Source: Micromonospora gifhornensis (GTDB taxonomy: Bacteria; Actinomycetota; Actinomycetes; Mycobacteriales; Micromonosporaceae). From it: DNA of 64,000 nt. The stretch is from NCBI RefSeq assembly GCF_016863515.1, contig NZ_BOPA01000020.1, positions 164,949-228,948 on the forward strand, written 5' to 3'. A model generated the notes under the pieces. The model worked only from the letters and a program-made list of their open reading frames with translations. It did not search any database and was not told the DNA's origin. A program made the translations under genes and the position numbers. Shown here one piece after another: positions 41,014 through 48,873 of this stretch. Numbering within the stretch: position 1 is the first letter of the stretch; the number at the start of each line of letters is the position of its first letter.

Positions 41014-41628
41014 GTGACCGAAGAGCTGCATCAGCGAACCGTCAAAGTCACCGATCCTCGCGCCCTGCGGGCGTACGCGCACCCGCTGCGGATGCGTCTG
41101 ATCGGCCTGCTTCGCGGCGAAGGCCCGATGACCGCGACACAGGCCGCCGCCAGGCTCGACGACAACGTGCCCAACTGCTCGTTCCACCTGCGGCAACTCG
41201 CCAAGTACGGGTTCGCCGAACGGGTGCCCGGAGCGGACGGGCGGGAGCGACCGTGGCGGGCCACCACGCTGTACACGTCCTGGGACGACTCCGACGATCC
41301 GGCCATGCGGGCCGCCACGGACCAGATCAACAGCGTGATGGTCGACATCTACCTGCAACGGGCGCGGAACTACCTGGCGATCCGTGCCGACGAGCCCGTC
41401 GAGTGGCGGATCGCGGCAGGCTTCGGTGACACGCTGCTGCACGTCACCGCCGCCGAGTTGCGCGAGCTGACAGCCGAGGTCGATGCGCTGCTGGCCCGGT
41501 ACGACGAACGGATCGCCGACCCGGCGAAGCGGCCGCCCGGGTCCCGCCCGGTGACCTTCGTCCAGATGCGGCTTCCGCGCGGCGGCGTACCCGTCGAGGA
41601 GCAGCGCGGGGAGTCCGACCATGACTGA
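41014..41628 (+). CDS. ArsR-type winged-helix transcriptional regulator
   Basis: 204 residues. An N-terminal ArsR-like HTH (about 12-75) has ALRAYAHPLRMRLIGLLR, then TATQAAARLDDNVPNCSFHLRQLAKYGFAE (excerpt CSFHLRQLAKYG) and a wing ending RPWRAT. No metal-binding cysteine pair typical of ArsR metal sensors (CxC) is visible. The C-terminal 110 residues form a helical extension found in regulators of MFS exporters. It overlaps the downstream MFS gene by 8 bases, so both are one operon behind the adjacent palindrome. Confidence 0.87.
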   Translation: MTEELHQRTVKVTDPRALRAYAHPLRMRLIGLLRGEGPMTATQAAARLDDNVPNCSFHLRQLAKYGFAERVPGADGRERPWRATTLYTSWDDSDDPAMRAATDQINSVMVDIYLQRARNYLAIRADEPVEWRIAAGFGDTLLHVTAAELRELTAEVDALLARYDERIADPAKRPPGSRPVTFVQMRLPRGGVPVEEQRGESDHD

Positions 41629-42892
41629 ACCCCTGGTCCTGGCCGACCCGGCGCCGCCGCGCCGGCCCCGCATCCCACGCCTGCTGCGGCAGACGGCCTT
41701 CCGTCGCTACTGGTCGGCGCAGACCGTCTCGCTCTTCGGCGACCAGGTCACCATGCTCGCCGTGCCGCTGCTGGCCCTGCTCGCGGTCGGCGCCGGACCG
41801 GCCGAGATGGGCTACCTGACCGCCGCCTCGCTGCTGCCGAACCTGTTCCTCTCCCTGCCGGCCGGCGCCTGGGTGGATCGCCGCCCACGCCGACGTCAGG
41901 TGATGATCGTCGCCGACCTCGGCCGGGCGGGCCTGCTGCTGGCCGTGCCGCTGCTCTGGTGGACCGGCACCCTGAACCTGCTGCTGCTGTGCGCCGTGGC
42001 CTTCCTGATCGGTTGTCTCTCGGTGTTCTTCGAGGTGGCGCACAGCAGCCTGTTCGCCGCCCTGGTCCGTCGACCGGACTACGTGGACGCCAACAGTCTG
42101 GTCAACGGCAGCCGGGCCATGTCGCATGTGGCCGGCCCGAGCATCGGTGGGCTGCTCGTACAGGTGCTCACCGCCCCGGTCGCGCTCTTCTCCGGCGTGC
42201 TCACCTATCTGGTGTCGGCGGTCTTCCTGGCCCGGACGAGGGTCACGGAGCGCACCGTGCCCACCGGCACCGCCCTGGGCATGGTGGCGGGCGTACGGTT
42301 CGTGGCCCGCTCCGAGATCCTGCGGGCGACCCTGCTCGGCACCACCACGCTCAACCTGTTCAACTACATGTTCGCGGCGCTCTTCGTGCTGTACGTGACC
42401 ACCGAGTTGGGCGTCTCACCCGGCATCCTGGGGCTGGTCATCGGGGCCGGCGCGGTAGGCGGACTCCTCGGTGTGGCGGTGACCGGCCCGGTCAGCCGCC
42501 GGATCGGCATCGGCCCCGCGGTGCTCGTCGGGTTCGTCGTCTTCCCCGCCCCACTGGTCCTCGTGCCGCTGGCCATGGGGCCGGAGCCGGTGGTGCTCGC
42601 GTTGCTGTTCGCCGCCGAGTTCGTCTCCGCGCTGGGTGTCATGGTCCTCGACATCGCGGTCGGATCGGTGCAGATCGCGGCCACACCGGTGGCCATGCTC
42701 GCCGTGGTCTCCGGTTTCCGACGCACCGTCAACCACGGCATCCGACCGATCGGCGCCCTGGTCGGCGGGACGCTCGGCGCCTCGATCGGGGTACGCCCCG
42801 CGCTCTGGATCGCCAGCATCGGCGCCCTGCTCGGGCTGCTCTGGGTCGTCTTCTCACCGTTGCGGGGCATGCGCACGCTGCCCGAAGAGTGA
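41621..42892 (+). CDS. MFS transporter (ArsR-linked)
   Basis: 423 residues, about 12 membrane segments. It has the motif A-like loop GAWVDRRPRRRQ between helices 2 and 3 and an N-terminal RYWSAQTVSLFGDQVT segment, typical of the MdtG/TetR-like exporter group. The start overlaps the ArsR gene by 8 bases, so its expression is probably controlled by it. Substrate unknown. Confidence 0.9.
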   Translation: MTEPLVLADPAPPRRPRIPRLLRQTAFRRYWSAQTVSLFGDQVTMLAVPLLALLAVGAGPAEMGYLTAASLLPNLFLSLPAGAWVDRRPRRRQVMIVADLGRAGLLLAVPLLWWTGTLNLLLLCAVAFLIGCLSVFFEVAHSSLFAALVRRPDYVDANSLVNGSRAMSHVAGPSIGGLLVQVLTAPVALFSGVLTYLVSAVFLARTRVTERTVPTGTALGMVAGVRFVARSEILRATLLGTTTLNLFNYMFAALFVLYVTTELGVSPGILGLVIGAGAVGGLLGVAVTGPVSRRIGIGPAVLVGFVVFPAPLVLVPLAMGPEPVVLALLFAAEFVSALGVMVLDIAVGSVQIAATPVAMLAVVSGFRRTVNHGIRPIGALVGGTLGASIGVRPALWIASIGALLGLLWVVFSPLRGMRTLPEE

Positions 42893-42923
42893 CACCCGGC
42901 CGCGCTGTCGATCGGCAGACCCG

Positions 42924-43322
42924 TCAGTCGAAGATGCCGGCCGGTGGCGGGAACCTGCCCTCCCTGGCGTGCGAGTAGTCGCGCGACTCGGCCACCAGGG
43001 TGTCGGCGTCGAAGCGCAGCAGGGTGCAGCCGGAGATGGTCAGTGGCGCGTCGTCCGGGTAGGTGACCGCCCAGTATTCGACAGTCGCCGTCGCGCCGTC
43101 GCAGCGCGGTGCGGCGAACCAGACCTCGGCCGGGCGGGTCTCCTCGCCGAAACACTCCTCGACGTAGGCGCGCAGCCCGTCACGCCCTCGGCAGGGGCGG
43201 AACAGCGAGGCCCAGTGGACGCCGTCGGTCGCCTGCAACGCCACGATGCTCTCGACGTCCTTGGTGGGCCAGCCGTGCGCCCAGGCGTCCGCCCAGCGCT
43301 GCGCCGCGTCCCGTACATCCAT
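42924..43322 (-). CDS. NTF2-like (SnoaL-like) protein
   Basis: 132 residues: an N-terminal helix DAAQRWADAWAHG, a pocket helix and strands including VEYWAVTYPDDAP, as in the NTF2/SnoaL fold. Function unknown; could be an enzyme or a small ligand-binding protein. ATG at 43322 is preferred to the ATG at 43328 because GAGGAG is 7 bases from the former but only 1 from the latter. It converges on the MFS gene. Confidence 0.82.
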   Translation of the reverse strand: MDVRDAAQRWADAWAHGWPTKDVESIVALQATDGVHWASLFRPCRGRDGLRAYVEECFGEETRPAEVWFAAPRCDGATATVEYWAVTYPDDAPLTISGCTLLRFDADTLVAESRDYSHAREGRFPPPAGIFD

Positions 43323-43431
43323 GATCATGCTCCTCGGCAGGTGGTTCCCGGAGTTCTACCACCGGGCTGCGACACTGCGGCCCGAGTGCGCTCATGCAGC
43401 CAACTGCCTAGCCCTGTTGTCTACGTCAATA

Positions 43432-43482
43432 GACTCCGTCGTTGTCGGAGTCGAGTAGGGTTGACGCTGTCATTGTCAACCC
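43432..43482. promoter_or_regulatory. Two inverted repeats directly upstream of the AlpA-like gene
   Basis: The first repeat is GACTCCG (43432-43438) with CGGAGTC (43446-43452). The second is GGGTTGAC (43458-43465) with GTCAACCC (43475-43482), perfect over 8 bp, and ends at the base before the ATG. A TAGGGT (43456-43461) fits a -10. The second repeat therefore covers the transcription start and the whole leader. Confidence 0.6.
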
Positions 43483-43671
43483 ATGGAGTTGGTGGGCGTG
43501 TCGGAGATCCGGGAGATGCTGGGAAACGTCTCCCGGCAGCGCGCGTCCGTGATCGCCAACCAGCGGAACTTCCCCGAGCCCATCGCGGTGCTGGCGATGG
43601 GCAAGGTGTGGCGGAAGTCGGATGTGGAGGCTTGGATCCGGGAGTATCGGCCGGAGTTGGCCCAGGACTGA
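43483..43671 (+). CDS. AlpA/excisionase-type HTH protein
   Basis: 62 residues, a MerR-like/AlpA winged-helix DNA-binding fold: SEIREMLGNVSRQRASVIANQ as the HTH and VWRKSDVEAWIREY as the wing and helix. AlpA-like proteins are phage-type regulators or excisionases, but no integrase or att-like structure lies next to this gene. Two palindromes abut its start codon, suggesting autoregulation. Its GC content is below that of its neighbours by eye. It may be the orphan of a lost element. Confidence 0.75.
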   Translation: MELVGVSEIREMLGNVSRQRASVIANQRNFPEPIAVLAMGKVWRKSDVEAWIREYRPELAQD

Positions 43672-43683
43672 GCAGGGGGAGTG

Positions 43684-44418
43684 GTGGCGGTCGAACGCTT
43701 CAGCCCGGGTGACGTGGTGATCCGGCGGGAGATCCTGCATGGTGAGGTCTGGTTCGCCTGCCCGACGATCTGCGTCGAGGACAGCCCCGATCTGCTGGCG
43801 CTCTACCTTCCGCCGGGCGCGGAGTTCGGCTTCCCGGTCGAGGGCAGGTTTCCGTGTGGCCGGCACCCCTGGCAGGTGGCGGGTCACCGGGCCTGGAGCG
43901 GGCACGGCAAGCTGATGCTCCAGCGTCCCGGCGAGGCACACGCCGTCGACGTCTTCTGGTCCGGCCCGCAGCGCGCCTTCGCCGGCTGGTACTTCAACCT
44001 CCAGGACCCGTTCCGGCGTACGCCGATCGGGGTGGACACCCTCGACCACGAGCTCGACCTGTGGTGGGCGGCGGACGCCGACCGGTACGTCTTCAAGGAC
44101 GTGGAACTGTTCGCCCAGCGGCTGGTGGAGGGACGCTATCCCGGCATGGCCGAGGCGATCCGGGCCGAGGGTGACCGGATCGCCGCCCTGCTCGACGCGG
44201 GCCAGCGCTGGTGGGACGAGTCCTGGGCGACCTGGCAACCCGACCCGGCCTGGCCGGTGCCGCGCCTGCCGGCCGACTGGGTCACGGTGCCGCACTCGGC
44301 GGTAGGCGGGTCAGTGGACGAACTGGTACCTGCGGCGCCGGGCGCGACGGTAGCCGACGGCCATGACCAGGCCGGCGACGGTGGCGACCGCCCCGCTGAT
44401 CAGGATGATCATCGGTAG
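43684..44418 (+). CDS. DUF402-family protein with antisense-extended C-terminus
   Basis: 244 residues. The DUF402 core (about 1-205) has SPGDVVIRREILHG, FAGWYFNLQDPFRRTPIG and DTLDHELDLWW, and ends with WPVPRLPADW. DUF402 proteins (FomD-like) hydrolyse nucleotide- or phosphonate-linked substrates in known cases, so a phosphohydrolase role is plausible. The last 36 residues are unlike the family and are read antisense through the last 108 bases of the next gene. GTG at 43684 is chosen for spacing from AGGGGGA; GTG 43681 also fits. Confidence 0.82.
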   Translation: MAVERFSPGDVVIRREILHGEVWFACPTICVEDSPDLLALYLPPGAEFGFPVEGRFPCGRHPWQVAGHRAWSGHGKLMLQRPGEAHAVDVFWSGPQRAFAGWYFNLQDPFRRTPIGVDTLDHELDLWWAADADRYVFKDVELFAQRLVEGRYPGMAEAIRAEGDRIAALLDAGQRWWDESWATWQPDPAWPVPRLPADWVTVPHSAVGGSVDELVPAAPGATVADGHDQAGDGGDRPADQDDHR

Positions 44419-45366
44419 CTGTTCGGAGAAGGTGGTCGGCAGCCCCCAGGAACCCTTCTGGTCCGGAAACGTGATCTCCGCGGTGACCTCCCGGTGGAGG
44501 CGTCCGCTCTCCACCCGCAGTCGGGCCTGCCACGGGCCGTTGGGGACCTGCTGGTCCAGCACCACCTCGAGGTGGGTGGTGTCGCCGGGCAGCACGGTCG
44601 CACCCAGGGTCGCGGGGAACGGCCCGGCCGACAGCCCGCCCGGGCCGTCGGAGAGCCACAGCTTGCCGGTCAGGTCGAGGGCCCGTTCCCCGGTGTTGCG
44701 CACCCGCGCCCGTACCACCGGGGCACCCTGCTCGGTCCGGCCCGGGGTCAGTTTCTCGATCCGGAAGTCCGACGGCGGTTCACCGCCCCGGCCGACGTCG
44801 AGGTAGACCCGGATGCCGACCTGGTTGACCTTGCGCACCAGCATCGCCGCGTCCCGTCGTTCCGCGGCGCCGACCGTGGCCCAGATCGTGCCGTAACGCT
44901 CACCTCGGGACGCGGAGGGCGGTACGGCGATGGTGGCGCGTACCGTCGTGGTGCTGTATGGCCGGGCCACGATGACGGGTTGGTCGATGGTGATCCACTC
45001 GGACAGTTCGTTGGCGCCCGGCTCGGACGCCGGCACGAATTCGTTGTCCTTGATCTCGGCTGCGGCGACCCCGATGGTGATCTGATGGGTCGAGGCGGAG
45101 CTGTTGCTGATCTCGATCCGTCGGGTCATCCGGCTGCCCGGTTTGACGTGGTCGACGATGTAGACCCGGGCGCGGGGGTCGTCACGCCGGTCCACCGACG
45201 CCTCGACCAGCCGGATGCCGATGCTGCCCGATGCCGGAGCGGGGCTCGCGCCGGTGCCGCGGTCCCGGTCGGTGGCGCCCGCGGGGGTGCCGATCACGAC
45301 GCTCGCCACCAGGATGGCGAGCGCCGCGACCGGCAGGCCCCACGAACGGGTTGTCCCTGAGCGCAT
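44311..45366 (-). CDS. Secreted DUF916/WxLIP-like membrane-anchored protein
   Basis: 351 residues. It has a signal peptide (about 1-31), two beta-sandwich domains (about 45-165 and 180-300) with HVKPGSRMTRRIEISNSS and WITIDQPVIVARPYSTTT, then a membrane segment (about 320-340) and a basic tail (RRARRRR). The first domain resembles DUF916 (WxL protein-interacting protein). These partner WxL surface proteins in low-GC Gram-positives. It is 5 bases downstream of the gene encoding a WxL-like protein, so the pair is translationally coupled. Assignment is moderate; it is at least a secreted two-Ig-fold protein. Confidence 0.65.
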   Translation of the reverse strand: MRSGTTRSWGLPVAALAILVASVVIGTPAGATDRDRGTGASPAPASGSIGIRLVEASVDRRDDPRARVYIVDHVKPGSRMTRRIEISNSSASTHQITIGVAAAEIKDNEFVPASEPGANELSEWITIDQPVIVARPYSTTTVRATIAVPPSASRGERYGTIWATVGAAERRDAAMLVRKVNQVGIRVYLDVGRGGEPPSDFRIEKLTPGRTEQGAPVVRARVRNTGERALDLTGKLWLSDGPGGLSAGPFPATLGATVLPGDTTHLEVVLDQQVPNGPWQARLRVESGRLHREVTAEITFPDQKGSWGLPTTFSEQLPMIILISGAVATVAGLVMAVGYRRARRRRYQFVH

Positions 45367-45371
45367 CGAAC

Positions 45372-45962
45372 TCAGTTCACGCTGTGGGTGATGGTGCCCG
45401 TGAACGTCCCGGCGACGCTTTGCAGCGGAATCGACACGGTGACCAGCGGATCCCAGGTCGCCGTGTTGTTGCCGGAGCCGTCGGTGCCGTGGCTGTAGGC
45501 CGTTACGGCGGCGTCCAGCGCGACTCCGGCAGGAGGCGGCGGGGCGGTGCAGGGTCCCACCTGGCCGGGGGTGAAGGTGCCGGTGCCGGTGGTGTCGGCA
45601 ATGCCCGAGCAGTAGTAGACGTTGTCGCTGGTGATCGTCTCACCGGCGCCGACGCCGGTGCCTGTGGTGAAGTCGCTGCTGCTGACCGAGGCGACCCAAC
45701 CCACTCCCGACTCGGCCCGAAGGTCCTCGACCAGGACGTCGCCGATCTGGCCGGAGGCGTATCCGCCCGGCGGGCCGCTGCTGAGTGTCGCGTCGTCGGG
45801 CACGGTGATCTGCAGCGGCCCGGCGATGACCTCGAAGGTCAGGTCCGTCTCGCAGTCGACACCGGCCTCGCAGGTCTCGGCCTGCGCCGGTGCTGCGGCC
45901 AGCAGCGTGCCCGCCAGTGCGGCCACTCCTGCCAGCGCGGTGGTCACCAGTCGTCGTCTCAT
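45372..45962 (-). CDS. Secreted WxL-like surface protein
   Basis: 196 residues. It has a signal peptide (about 1-28, AQA-E), then a beta-rich domain with a Cys pair near its N-terminus, a GWVASVSSSDFTTG segment where WxL proteins carry their first W motif, and a C-terminal strand AGTFTGTITHSVN like the end of WxL domains. The second W-x-L is missing, so it is WxL-like at most. RBS GGAGGAGG before the ATG. It lies upstream of, and 5 bases from, the DUF916-like gene. Confidence 0.6.
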   Translation of the reverse strand: MRRRLVTTALAGVAALAGTLLAAAPAQAETCEAGVDCETDLTFEVIAGPLQITVPDDATLSSGPPGGYASGQIGDVLVEDLRAESGVGWVASVSSSDFTTGTGVGAGETITSDNVYYCSGIADTTGTGTFTPGQVGPCTAPPPPAGVALDAAVTAYSHGTDGSGNNTATWDPLVTVSIPLQSVAGTFTGTITHSVN

Positions 45963-46122
45963 CCAGCTACCTCCTCCAGATCGGTCACTCCGTCGAGGAG
46001 GAGATTAGGGGCTTCTGTGGGCCTGTGACCGTTATGCGGCTATTCATCACGAATACGGGTGATCTGCAAGCGTGCCGACGTCCCGGAGAGGACGTCGGCA
46101 CGCTGCACCGGGCCGGGTGCCG

Positions 46123-47184
46123 TCAGCCCAGCGTCTCGCGCTCCCGCCAGGCGGTACGGATCGAGGTGCGGCCGTTGGTGCGCAGCAGCGAACCCTCGTA
46201 CACCCGGGACCCGGCGAGCACGAAGCCGGCCGCCGCGACCAGCAGCAGGGCCAGCGAGGCGAAGAGTTCCCAGACGGCGGCGTCGCCGTTGAACAGCCGC
46301 AGCGGCATCGCGGTCGGCGACGAGAACGGCAGGTAGGACAGCACCTGCATGGCACCGGCGTTGTCGTTGAGGAAGATCACCGCGAAGAACGGCAGCATCA
46401 CCGCGAGCTGCACCGGCATGGACACCCCGCTGATGTCCTCCAGCCGGTTGACCAGCGCGCCGGCCGCCGCCCACATCGAGGCGATCAGCACGAAACCGAG
46501 CAGGAAGAACGGCACGAACCAGCCGATCGCCGGGCCGAGCAGGGAGAGCAACTGGTTGCTGTCGCCGAACGCCATGCCGGCCAACGCGACGGCGGCGATC
46601 AGCCCGATCTGCCCCAGCGCGAGCAGGGTGCCGGCGAGCATCTTGCCGGCCAGCAGGGCGCGCACCGGCACCGCGGCGACGAGGATCTCCACGATCCGGG
46701 TCTGCTTCTCCTCGATGATGCTCTGCGCGATCTGCATGCCGAAGGTCTGCGAGGTGATGAAGAAGATGAAGGCGAAGGCGAACGGCACCAGGAAGGCCAC
46801 CACCGGGTCCACCGCGTCCGGGTTCAACAGCCGCACCGGGGGCGCGCTGCTCAGGGCGGACACCACGTCGGTGGGGGCGTCGTTCATGGCCAGCACGGCC
46901 GGGCCGGCGACGACCGCGGCGTCGGCGTCGCCGTCGCGGACCGCCTGCTCGGCGGCGGCGTCGTCGGCCACGACCCGCACCTCGAGCCCCGCCTCGCGCA
47001 GCGGGCCGGCCGCCGCCTCGGTCACCGCCACGGTGGACGGCCCACCGGCGAGCAGGGGCGGCAGGATGGTCGCCGCCGCCGCGATGAGCAGGAAGAACAG
47101 CGTACTGATCAGGAAGGTGCGGTCGCGCAGCTTGACCCGGATCTCGCGGGCGGCGACCAGCCGGGTGGCCTCGAAGGTGTTCAC
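46123..47184 (-). CDS. ABC-2 type permease (NatB-like)
   Basis: 353 residues. A membrane segment at about 24-44 is followed by an extracellular loop of about 130 residues, then five further segments, as in NatB/YhaP permeases. GTG start overlaps the ATPase stop (GTGA). It pairs with that ATPase to form an exporter. Substrate unknown; sodium, bacitracin-type or lipid export are family possibilities. Confidence 0.88.
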   Translation of the reverse strand: MNTFEATRLVAAREIRVKLRDRTFLISTLFFLLIAAAATILPPLLAGGPSTVAVTEAAAGPLREAGLEVRVVADDAAAEQAVRDGDADAAVVAGPAVLAMNDAPTDVVSALSSAPPVRLLNPDAVDPVVAFLVPFAFAFIFFITSQTFGMQIAQSIIEEKQTRIVEILVAAVPVRALLAGKMLAGTLLALGQIGLIAAVALAGMAFGDSNQLLSLLGPAIGWFVPFFLLGFVLIASMWAAAGALVNRLEDISGVSMPVQLAVMLPFFAVIFLNDNAGAMQVLSYLPFSSPTAMPLRLFNGDAAVWELFASLALLLVAAAGFVLAGSRVYEGSLLRTNGRTSIRTAWRERETLG

Positions 47185-48074
47185 TTGGTGACCTCTCGGA
47201 AGATCTCGGCGAGGGACGGGGTGACCGGCCGGAACGCGCGCACCGGGCCACGGGCGAGTGCGGCGTGCAGCACCGGCTGCTCGTCGGTGTCGGCGGCGAG
47301 GTCGAAGACGGCGCGGGGGCCGTCCAGGTCGACCAGGCTGACCCCGGCCTGGTCCCGCAGCCAGCCCGCGTCGGTGTCCACTACCAGCTCGAAGCGGCGG
47401 GTGGTGGCAGAGGACCGCAGCAGCTCCCGGCTGCCGGCGGCGCGGATCGTGCCGTCGGCGATGATCACCAGGTCGTCGCAGAGGCGTTCGACCACGTCGA
47501 GTTGATGGCTGGAGAACAGCACCGGTACGCCGGCGGCGGCGCGCTCCCGCAGCACCGTCAGGATGGTGTCCACGGCCATCGGGTCCAGCCCGGAGAACGG
47601 CTCGTCGAGCACCAGCACCTCGGGGTCGTGCACCAGCGCGGCGGCGATCTGGGCGCGCTGCTGGTTGCCCAGCGACAGCGTCTCCAGCAGGTCGTCGCCC
47701 CGCTCGTCGAGCCCGATCCGCTCCAGCAGGGTGTCGGTGGCGCGTCGGGCACCCTCCGCGGTCATCCCGTGCAGTCGGCCCAGGTAGACCACCTGTTCGC
47801 GGACGCTCATCTTCGGGTAGAGGCCACGCTCCTCCGGCATGTAGCCGAAGCGTCCCCGGATCTGGCGGTCCAGTGGCCGACCGCCCCAGGTCACCCGACC
47901 CGCGTCGGCGGCCAGTACGCCGAGGATGATCCGCATGGTGGTGGTCTTGCCGGCGCCGTTACCGCCGACGAAGCCGGTCATCCGGCCGGCGGCGACCTCG
48001 AAGGACACGCTCTTGAGCACCTGGCGGTCGCCGAAGCTACGGTCGACGCCGTCGAGGCGGAGGACTGTGGTCAC
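47181..48074 (-). CDS. ABC transporter ATP-binding protein (NatA-like)
   Basis: 297 residues. Walker A reads GGNGAGKTTT near 37-46, signature LSLGNQQRAQIAAAL, Walker B VLVLDEPFSGLDP, H-loop SSHQLD. The signature LSLGNQQ is usual in the NatA/YhaQ group. A DUF4162 tail follows. The GTG start at 48074 is 82 bases after the response-regulator gene; an in-frame GTG at 48083 is an alternative. It is the third gene of a kinase/regulator/ABC run. Confidence 0.92.
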   Translation of the reverse strand: MTTVLRLDGVDRSFGDRQVLKSVSFEVAAGRMTGFVGGNGAGKTTTMRIILGVLAADAGRVTWGGRPLDRQIRGRFGYMPEERGLYPKMSVREQVVYLGRLHGMTAEGARRATDTLLERIGLDERGDDLLETLSLGNQQRAQIAAALVHDPEVLVLDEPFSGLDPMAVDTILTVLRERAAAGVPVLFSSHQLDVVERLCDDLVIIADGTIRAAGSRELLRSSATTRRFELVVDTDAGWLRDQAGVSLVDLDGPRAVFDLAADTDEQPVLHAALARGPVRAFRPVTPSLAEIFREVTK

Positions 48075-48156
48075 GGCGTCCACGCTAGTTCTCTGATGAT
48101 CGACTGCCGTCCGCCCGGCGACGGAGATCGTGACTCCTCCTCGCGGTGGAGTCCGC

Positions 48157-48873
48157 TCACCCGCCGGGTCGGACCACCCCCTGCTCGTAGGCGAAGACCA
48201 CCGCCTGCACCCGGTCCCGCAGCTCCAACTTGGCCAGCACCCGGCTGACGTGCGACTTGACGGTCGCCTCGCCGAGGTGCAGCGCGGTGGCGATCTCGGC
48301 GTTGCTGGCACCCCCGGCGACCAGGACCAGGACCTCCCGTTCCCGGGGGGTGAGGTCACGCAGGGCCGCCTGCGGATCTGTCCCGCCGGTGCTCGGCCCG
48401 CCCGGCCGGGCGAAGGTGGCGATCACCCGGCGGGTGATCTCCGGGGCGAGCAGACCGTCGCCCCGGGCCACCACCCGGATCGCCTCGATCAACGCCTCCG
48501 GTGTGCCGTTCTTGAGCAGGAAGCCGCTGGCCCCGGCGCGCAGCGCGGCGAACAGGTAGTCGTCCCGGTCGAAGGTGGTGAGGATCAGCACGGCCGGACC
48601 CGCCTGGTCCTGCTCGGCGCGGATCCGCCGGGTCGCCTCCAACCCGTCGACGTCGGGCATCTCCACGTCCATCAACACCACGTCCGGGCACAGGGCGCGG
48701 GTCATGCTGACGGCCCGGTGCCCGTCGGCGGCCTCGCCGACCACCTCGATGTCGTCCTCGATCTCCAGGATCACCCGGAAACCCGTACGCACCAGGTGGT
48801 GATCGTCGGCCAGCAGCACCCGGATCGGCCGTTCGCTGCCGGACTCCTCGGCGTGCCCGGCAGCGGTGCTCAC
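48157..48873 (-). CDS. NarL/LuxR-family response regulator
   Basis: 238 residues. The receiver (about 17-135) has DD near its start (LLADDHH), phospho-acceptor D in VVLMDVEMPD and the Lys of GFLLKNG. A LuxR HTH (about 168-232) has LTPREREVLVLVAGGASNAEIA and VKSHVSRVLAKL (short excerpts). The GTG start overlaps the kinase stop. Expected to control the downstream ABC exporter and possibly its own operon. Confidence 0.93.
   Translation of the reverse strand: MSTAAGHAEESGSERPIRVLLADDHHLVRTGFRVILEIEDDIEVVGEAADGHRAVSMTRALCPDVVLMDVEMPDVDGLEATRRIRAEQDQAGPAVLILTTFDRDDYLFAALRAGASGFLLKNGTPEALIEAIRVVARGDGLLAPEITRRVIATFARPGGPSTGGTDPQAALRDLTPREREVLVLVAGGASNAEIATALHLGEATVKSHVSRVLAKLELRDRVQAVVFAYEQGVVRPGG

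Noticed and set aside
43483..43671. Excisionase of a resident integrative element
   Set aside because: No integrase, att-like repeat or transfer gene adjoins it; treated as an orphan AlpA-like regulator.
46072..47505. Long plus-strand frame opposite the ABC permease and ATPase
   Set aside because: Antisense shadow of two clearly assignable genes; high-GC codon bias makes such frames common. The same holds for the 58196-61936 frame opposite dnaE.
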